Assembly: GCF_000262345.1 (NCBI RefSeq) | Contig: NZ_AJTQ01000257.1 | Span: forward strand, 1 to 64,000 | Direction of reading: 5' to 3' | DNA: 64,000 bases | Source: Streptomyces xiaopingdaonensis | GTDB taxonomy: Bacteria > Actinomycetota > Actinomycetes > Streptomycetales > Streptomycetaceae | In this document: piece after piece, positions 60,317 to 64,000 of the stretch | Numbering within the stretch: the first letter of the stretch is position 1 | How the letters are laid out: every line of letters begins with the position of its first letter | Notes under the pieces: model-generated | The model's database searches: none | Told to the model about the DNA's origin: nothing | Seen by the model: the letters and a program-made list of their open reading frames with translations, nothing else | Made by a program: the position numbers and the translations under genes

Positions 60317-61285
60317 GTGGACGTGAAGGAGCACCGCACGACATACGCCGACTCTGCTGCCCCCGACGCCCGTTGCGTCCCGGATTCTTCGGACGGAGCC
60401 GGGACGCCGGGAGCGGAGGCCGCAGAGGTCCGCCGCTTCTGGGGTCGGCTCGGCCTGCCCGGATTGGTCGACGTCCACACCCACTTCATGCCCGAGCGGG
60501 TCCTGCACAAGGTCTGGGAGTACTTCGACGGCCAGGGACCGCTGACCGGCGGCCTGGAGTGGCCGATCACGTACCGGGAGACGGAGGCGCAACGCACGGC
60601 CCTGCTACGTGAGTTCGGCGTCCGTGCGTTCACCTCGATGCTCTACCCGCACAAGCCCGGCATGGCCCGCTGGCTCAACGGGTGGGCGGCCGACTTCGCC
60701 CGCCGCACCCCCGGCTGCCTGCACACCGCCACCCTCCACCCGGAGCCGGACGTCGACGCGTACGTCCGCGAGGCCGTCGAGGCGGGCGTGCGCGTGTTCA
60801 AGGCCCACGTACAGGTGGGGGCGTACGACCCGGCCGACGCACGCCTGGAGCAGGCCTGGGGCGTACTCGCCGAGGCAGGCATCCCCGTGGTGATGCACTG
60901 CGGCTCCGGGCCCGCGCCCGGTAGGTACACCGGACCCGAGCCCGTCTCGCGACTGCTGGCGCGGCACCCGGAGTTGCCGCTGATCGTCGCACACATGGGG
61001 ATGCCCGAGTACGAGGAGTTCCTGGACCTCGCCGAGCGGTACGACCGGGTGCGCCTCGACACGACGATGGCGTTCACCGACTTCACCGAGGGGTTCATGC
61101 CCTTCCCCCGCCGGGCCCTGCCCCGGGTCGCCGCGCTCGGCGACCGCATCCTCCTCGGCTCCGACTTCCCCAACACCCCTTATCCGTACCTGCACCAACT
61201 CCATGCCCTGGAGCGGCTGGGGTTCGGGGACGAGTGGCTGCGTGCCGTGTGCCACGACAACGCGGCGGGACTCTTCGGGCTGTGA
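60317..61285 (+). CDS. Amidohydrolase-2 family metal-dependent hydrolase
   Basis: A 322-residue TIM-barrel enzyme. Metal ligands: His-x-His in VDVHTHFMP, His in VMHCGSGP, His in IVAHMGMPE and Asp in LLGSDFPNTPY. This is the ACMSD/amidohydrolase-2 layout; relatives decarboxylate or hydrolyse ring compounds. The first ~45 residues are unusual and may not be translated if a later start is used, but GTG 60317 is supported by a GGGG 5 nt upstream. It follows the MMPL gene by 66 nt, so could be co-transcribed. Confidence 0.88.
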   Translation: MDVKEHRTTYADSAAPDARCVPDSSDGAGTPGAEAAEVRRFWGRLGLPGLVDVHTHFMPERVLHKVWEYFDGQGPLTGGLEWPITYRETEAQRTALLREFGVRAFTSMLYPHKPGMARWLNGWAADFARRTPGCLHTATLHPEPDVDAYVREAVEAGVRVFKAHVQVGAYDPADARLEQAWGVLAEAGIPVVMHCGSGPAPGRYTGPEPVSRLLARHPELPLIVAHMGMPEYEEFLDLAERYDRVRLDTTMAFTDFTEGFMPFPRRALPRVAALGDRILLGSDFPNTPYPYLHQLHALERLGFGDEWLRAVCHDNAAGLFGL

Positions 61286-61650
61286 AACCGTGCGGGGCGT
61301 TTTCCTGCTACCGGTTCGTGGGCCTTCCGCCGAGCCGGGGGTCCGACCGACGACCATCCCTGCCATGGTGGGGACGGCCTCCGGGCGGACGCTGTCGGGC
61401 ATCCTCTGCATGGTGGCGACGAGGCTCGGCACCACGTACTCGATGACGTCCTTCCCGTGTTCCTCGTGGGCCTTCCGCAGCCACGGCATGAACATGTAAA
61501 TGCACGCACCGTCCAGCACGTCACCGGCCTCCGAGGGTTCAGCGACTCGGTCATTCCATCGATCCACTCCTTTTGTTCGGAGTCGATTTCGTTTTTGCCT
61601 TCATGAATGCTCTTGAGCCGGAAGCCGATCATCATGAGCGCGGCACTCAC
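61286..61650 (-). pseudogene. Frameshifted remnant of a small protein, lower GC
   Basis: On the minus strand one frame reads MMIGFRLKSIHEGKNEIDSE, KEWIDGMTESL, and after a one-base shift near 61545 another continues AGDVLDGACIYMFMPWLRKA, EHGKDVIEYVVPSLVATMQR, MPDSVRPEAV. The two halves make one convincing helical protein of ~120 residues, now broken and truncated at its C-terminus against the amidohydrolase. The region near 61560-61640 is clearly less GC-rich than its neighbours, hinting at foreign origin. No function known to me. Confidence 0.65.
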
Positions 61651-62004
61651 CTCACCGACGGCGGCGTTCCGGGGGACCGCAGGGCGAGGACACGGAAGCG
61701 GTTCTCCTCGTACAGCCGAGAGGGACGGCGTGGTTTTTCCGTCGCGGTACGTCGCGGAGGCGGACGTCAGTGGCCGTTCGTGTTTTTCCCGTCCGACTTC
61801 CCTTTCCCGGCGCCGGAATGGGTGGGCGCGTTTTCGCAGGCGAAGGAGAGGTTCGACGGCTCGGGGAGAGTGACCGCACCGGGCGCGGTCCCCATCCTCT
61901 GTCACCAACACACCCGTGCGGGGCAGGCGTTGAGCCCGAGCCCGGCAGGCGGCAGCGCCTCGATGGCTCGCGGAGTCGAACGGAAGGAGGCGCTGCCGCT
62001 CGAG
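61651..62004. other. Intergenic region with one hairpin
   Basis: About 350 nt downstream of the Methyltransf_19 gene. It holds the 11-bp inverted repeat at 61951-61997 and no supported gene. Confidence 0.5.
61951..61997 (-). terminator. Inverted repeat after the methyltransferase gene
   Basis: Arms GGCAGCGCCTC/GAGGCGCTGCC (11 bp) with a 25-nt loop, 8 nt past the stop on the minus strand. Probable terminator; the loop is longer than usual. Confidence 0.5.
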
Positions 62005-62778
62005 TCACTGCCGGACTTGCGCCACTCCGGCGAATCCGCCGATTTCACTGTCCGACTGGACCACTGGTGCGTCGGGCCGCCACCGATGGGTGGCCACCAG
62101 TCCGGGCTCCAGGAGATCGAGACCGTCGAAGAACCTCGTCACCTGCTGTTGGTCGCGGGGCGCGAAGGGCACTTTGCCGGTGGCGTAGATGTCCTTGAAG
62201 TAGGCGGCGCCTTCCGGGTCGAACTGGCCGGTGGCATGCGAGAGGACGAGGAAGCTTCCGGGGGCGAGCGGCTCGAGGAGGCGGCGGACCATCTCGTAGG
62301 GCTCGTCCTCCTCGGATATGAAGTGCATCAGGGCGACGAGGCTGAGCGCGACGGGCTGCTCCAGGTCGAGGGTGTCGACGACATGGGAGTCGGCAACGAT
62401 GTCGTGGGAGCGCACATCCGCTTCGAGGTAGGTGGTACGGCCCTCGGGCGTACCGCGCATGAGCGCGTCGGCGTACTCGACGACGAGGGGATCGTTGTCG
62501 ACGTAGACGACGCGGGACTCGGGCGCGATCTCCTGGGCGACCTGATGGAGGTTGGGCGCGGTGGGGATGCCGGTACCGATGTCGAGGAACTGCCGCACCC
62601 CGTGCTCGCGCACCAGGGCGCGGACCGCCCGGTGCATGAACGCACGGTTGGCCCGCGCACCGGTACGTACTTTCGGCAGGCGCCCGAGGACGGCCTCGGC
62701 GGCCTCGCGGTCGGCGGCGAACCAGTCCTTCCCGCCGAGGTAGTAGTCGTACATGCGGGCAGAGTGCGGTTGGCTCAT
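62005..62778 (-). CDS. SAM-dependent methyltransferase, Methyltransf_19 (DUF574) family
   Basis: A 257-residue protein starting MSQPHSARMYDYYLGGKDW, the hallmark of the DUF574/Methyltransf_19 family abundant in streptomycetes. SAM motif FLDIGTGIPTAPNLH; acidic loop VVYVDNDPLV; motif LEADVRS. AGGA lies 7 nt before the ATG. Family members are often encoded beside regulators; substrate is unknown. It stands alone here. Confidence 0.92.
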   Translation of the reverse strand: MSQPHSARMYDYYLGGKDWFAADREAAEAVLGRLPKVRTGARANRAFMHRAVRALVREHGVRQFLDIGTGIPTAPNLHQVAQEIAPESRVVYVDNDPLVVEYADALMRGTPEGRTTYLEADVRSHDIVADSHVVDTLDLEQPVALSLVALMHFISEEDEPYEMVRRLLEPLAPGSFLVLSHATGQFDPEGAAYFKDIYATGKVPFAPRDQQQVTRFFDGLDLLEPGLVATHRWRPDAPVVQSDSEIGGFAGVAQVRQ

Positions 62779-63072
62779 TGTCACGTCCTGGAGTAGGCAG
62801 CGCGCGCGTCGTCCACCGCCGGTCATCGGTGGGCGAAATCGCCGCGGACCTTCGACGGCCCGGGCACGCGCACAGGCTAGCGCCCGCAGCGTGGAAATGC
62901 CGTTCCGCGTGCTCCAAGAACCCGTGGAACCAGGGAAGTTGCCCGACAAGCCGGCCGAGGAGGCCGGGAGGTCCCTGGGAGCGGTGGGAGCAAGGAACGC
63001 ACCCGGCACGGCGAAGCCACGCGGCCGTGCGGGGCGTGCACGCCGGACGCGCCCGTGCGGGGCGCCGCGGTC
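62779..63072. other. Intergenic region, nothing recognised
   Basis: About 294 nt between the methyltransferase start and the kinase stop on the minus strand. Only shadow frames. Confidence 0.4.
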
Positions 63073-64000
63073 TCAGCAGTCGCGGACCCAGCGGTGGGAG
63101 CGCACGCGGTAGGTGCCGGTGAGGTTGCCCTGCTGGTTGATGCTGGTGCAACCCACGCGGGCCTTGTAATGCGGCCGCAGATAGAACTCGACCTTGTAGT
63201 AGGGGTTCTTCAGGTCGCCGTTGTTGAAGAGGGAGGAAACGGGTTTCCGCCGCGTCCAGGCGCACCCGTCGCCCTTCGCCCAGTCGCCGTCGCTCCCGCG
63301 GTAGGAACACATGTCGCCGTTGCCGTTCCGCTCGCTGAAGAAGCAGACGTTGTTCTCCGGGCACCGGATGTAGCCGTAATCGCCCGATGCCGCCGGGGGT
63401 CGCGTCAGACTCCAGCCGAGCCCCAGGCCGAGCCCGCAGAGCAGCGCGGTGGTGGTGAGGAGGACCGTACGCAGCCACGTCCGGCGCCTGGGCCCGGTTC
63501 CTCCGGCCTCCCCCGCCCCCGCGCCGGGAACGACGGCCTCCCCGCTCGGCCCGGCCGCCGATTTCGCCCGCTCGAGGAGCAGCGCGCTGGTGTGCGGCGC
63601 GCGTGCCGTGTGCGTCGGGGCGAGGCAGTCGGCGACCAAGTCCCGCCACATGTCCGGCAGTCGGGCCGGCAGCGGCAGCGGCTCGTGCCCCGAGGCGTAG
63701 CGCAGAGCCGCGTCGCGCCGCAGTGCCGGGGTGGCGCCGGGGAAGGGCAGGCTTCCGGTCAGCAGCAGGTGGCTCAGGACGCCGAAGGCCCACACGTCTG
63801 CGGTCTGGCGCGTCCGGATGCCGCGTGCGCCCGTCTCCGGCCAGAACAGCTCCGGAGGCGTGTAGTCGAGGGTGGAGAAGGCCGGGGTGTAGGCGTGGGT
63901 GCCCTCCAGTTCGGCGGCGAGGTTGAAGTCGGAGAGCCGGACGGCGCCGTCGGCGAAGAGGAGGACGTTGCCCGGCTTCAGGTCTCCGTGCACCCAGCCC
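63073..64000 (-). CDS. Ser/Thr protein kinase C-terminal part with I36-like extracellular domain (truncated by window end)
   Basis: Partial; the N-lobe lies beyond 64000. The visible part begins at the catalytic loop, which reads HGDLKPGN instead of HRDLKPGN, followed by SDFNLAAE where DFG is usual, and PPELFWPETG instead of APE. One transmembrane helix (TWLRTVLLTTTALLCGLGLG, ~160 residues after the loop) leads to an extracytoplasmic ~110-residue domain with six cysteines (IRCPENNVCFFSERNGNGD; GCAWTRRKPVSSLFNNGD; GCTSINQQGNLTGTYRV). This matches the I36 protease-inhibitor fold of streptomycetes. The altered Arg and Gly motifs suggest reduced or atypical kinase activity. Confidence 0.85.
   Translation of the reverse strand, partial: GWVHGDLKPGNVLLFADGAVRLSDFNLAAELEGTHAYTPAFSTLDYTPPELFWPETGARGIRTRQTADVWAFGVLSHLLLTGSLPFPGATPALRRDAALRYASGHEPLPLPARLPDMWRDLVADCLAPTHTARAPHTSALLLERAKSAAGPSGEAVVPGAGAGEAGGTGPRRRTWLRTVLLTTTALLCGLGLGLGWSLTRPPAASGDYGYIRCPENNVCFFSERNGNGDMCSYRGSDGDWAKGDGCAWTRRKPVSSLFNNGDLKNPYYKVEFYLRPHYKARVGCTSINQQGNLTGTYRVRSHRWVRDC

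Noticed and set aside
61940..62000. Possible tRNA from the sequence GGAGTCGAAC and a flanking inverted repeat
   Set aside because: No acceptor, D-arm or anticodon arrangement can be drawn; the repeat is better explained as a terminator.

Overview
The window is one contiguous piece of a very GC-rich actinobacterial chromosome, most like Streptomyces. Reasons: almost every codon ends in G or C; GTG and TTG starts are common; adjacent genes often overlap by 4 nt (GTGA/ATGA); and the families present are typical of streptomycetes (XRE/TPR regulators with small-gene cassettes, DUF6233-like and Methyltransf_19 proteins, P450/[3Fe-4S] ferredoxin pairs, SpoIIE phosphatases, large STAND ATPases, WD40 kinases). 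I saw no rRNA, tRNA, CRISPR array, intact insertion sequence or prophage. The content looks accessory or regulatory, with several decayed genes.

Layout. 1-8.7 kb: dienelactone-hydrolase-like protein lacking its nucleophile, two XRE/TPR regulators around a cassette of four or five tiny genes, a Nudix hydrolase, the ECF sigma/anti-sigma pair sigK-rskA with a small downstream gene, and a DUF2255 protein. 8.7-16.8 kb: carbonic anhydrase plus SulP transporter, a small secreted protein, a frameshifted methyltransferase pseudogene, an ArAE-type exporter, and an FadH-like flavoenzyme with a PadR regulator. 16.8-23.6 kb: CAAX protease/histidine kinase/response regulator operon, an FAD monooxygenase-like protein, thiI and a DUF6233-like protein. 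23.9-27.5 kb: MFS exporter facing an acetyltransferase-TetR operon across two palindromes, then NAD-dependent formate dehydrogenase. 27.9-30.2 kb: membrane molybdopterin oxidoreductase plus fasciclin lipoprotein. 30.3-37.8 kb: two P450 systems. One is P450 plus ferredoxin facing a MarR gene. The other is a coupled operon (P450 fragment, TetR, ferredoxin, ferredoxin reductase, P450) facing a DHA2 exporter.

38-47.4 kb: SDR, PoxB-like TPP enzyme, GH15 hydrolase, an enolase-superfamily enzyme facing a giant FAD/Fe-S dehydrogenase, and a QueD homologue. 47.4-54.1 kb: a STAND/TPR ATPase facing a WD40-type membrane Ser/Thr kinase. 54.5-64 kb: a small secreted cysteine-containing protein, a PAS-GAF-SpoIIE-HATPase phosphatase, a MarR-MMPL pair with a clear operator, an amidohydrolase, a decayed gene, a Methyltransf_19 protein, and the C-terminal part of a Ser/Thr kinase carrying an I36-like extracellular domain, cut by the window end.

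The strongest cross-link: the sequence upstream of sigK and that upstream of the molybdopterin-oxidoreductase/fasciclin pair, 20 kb apart, share an 11-nt -35 block and a CGAA-containing -10 at identical 16-nt spacing. This suggests one SigK regulon. The clearest new regulatory structure is a set of three direct repeats at exactly 18-bp period between the P450 and MarR genes at 32 kb.
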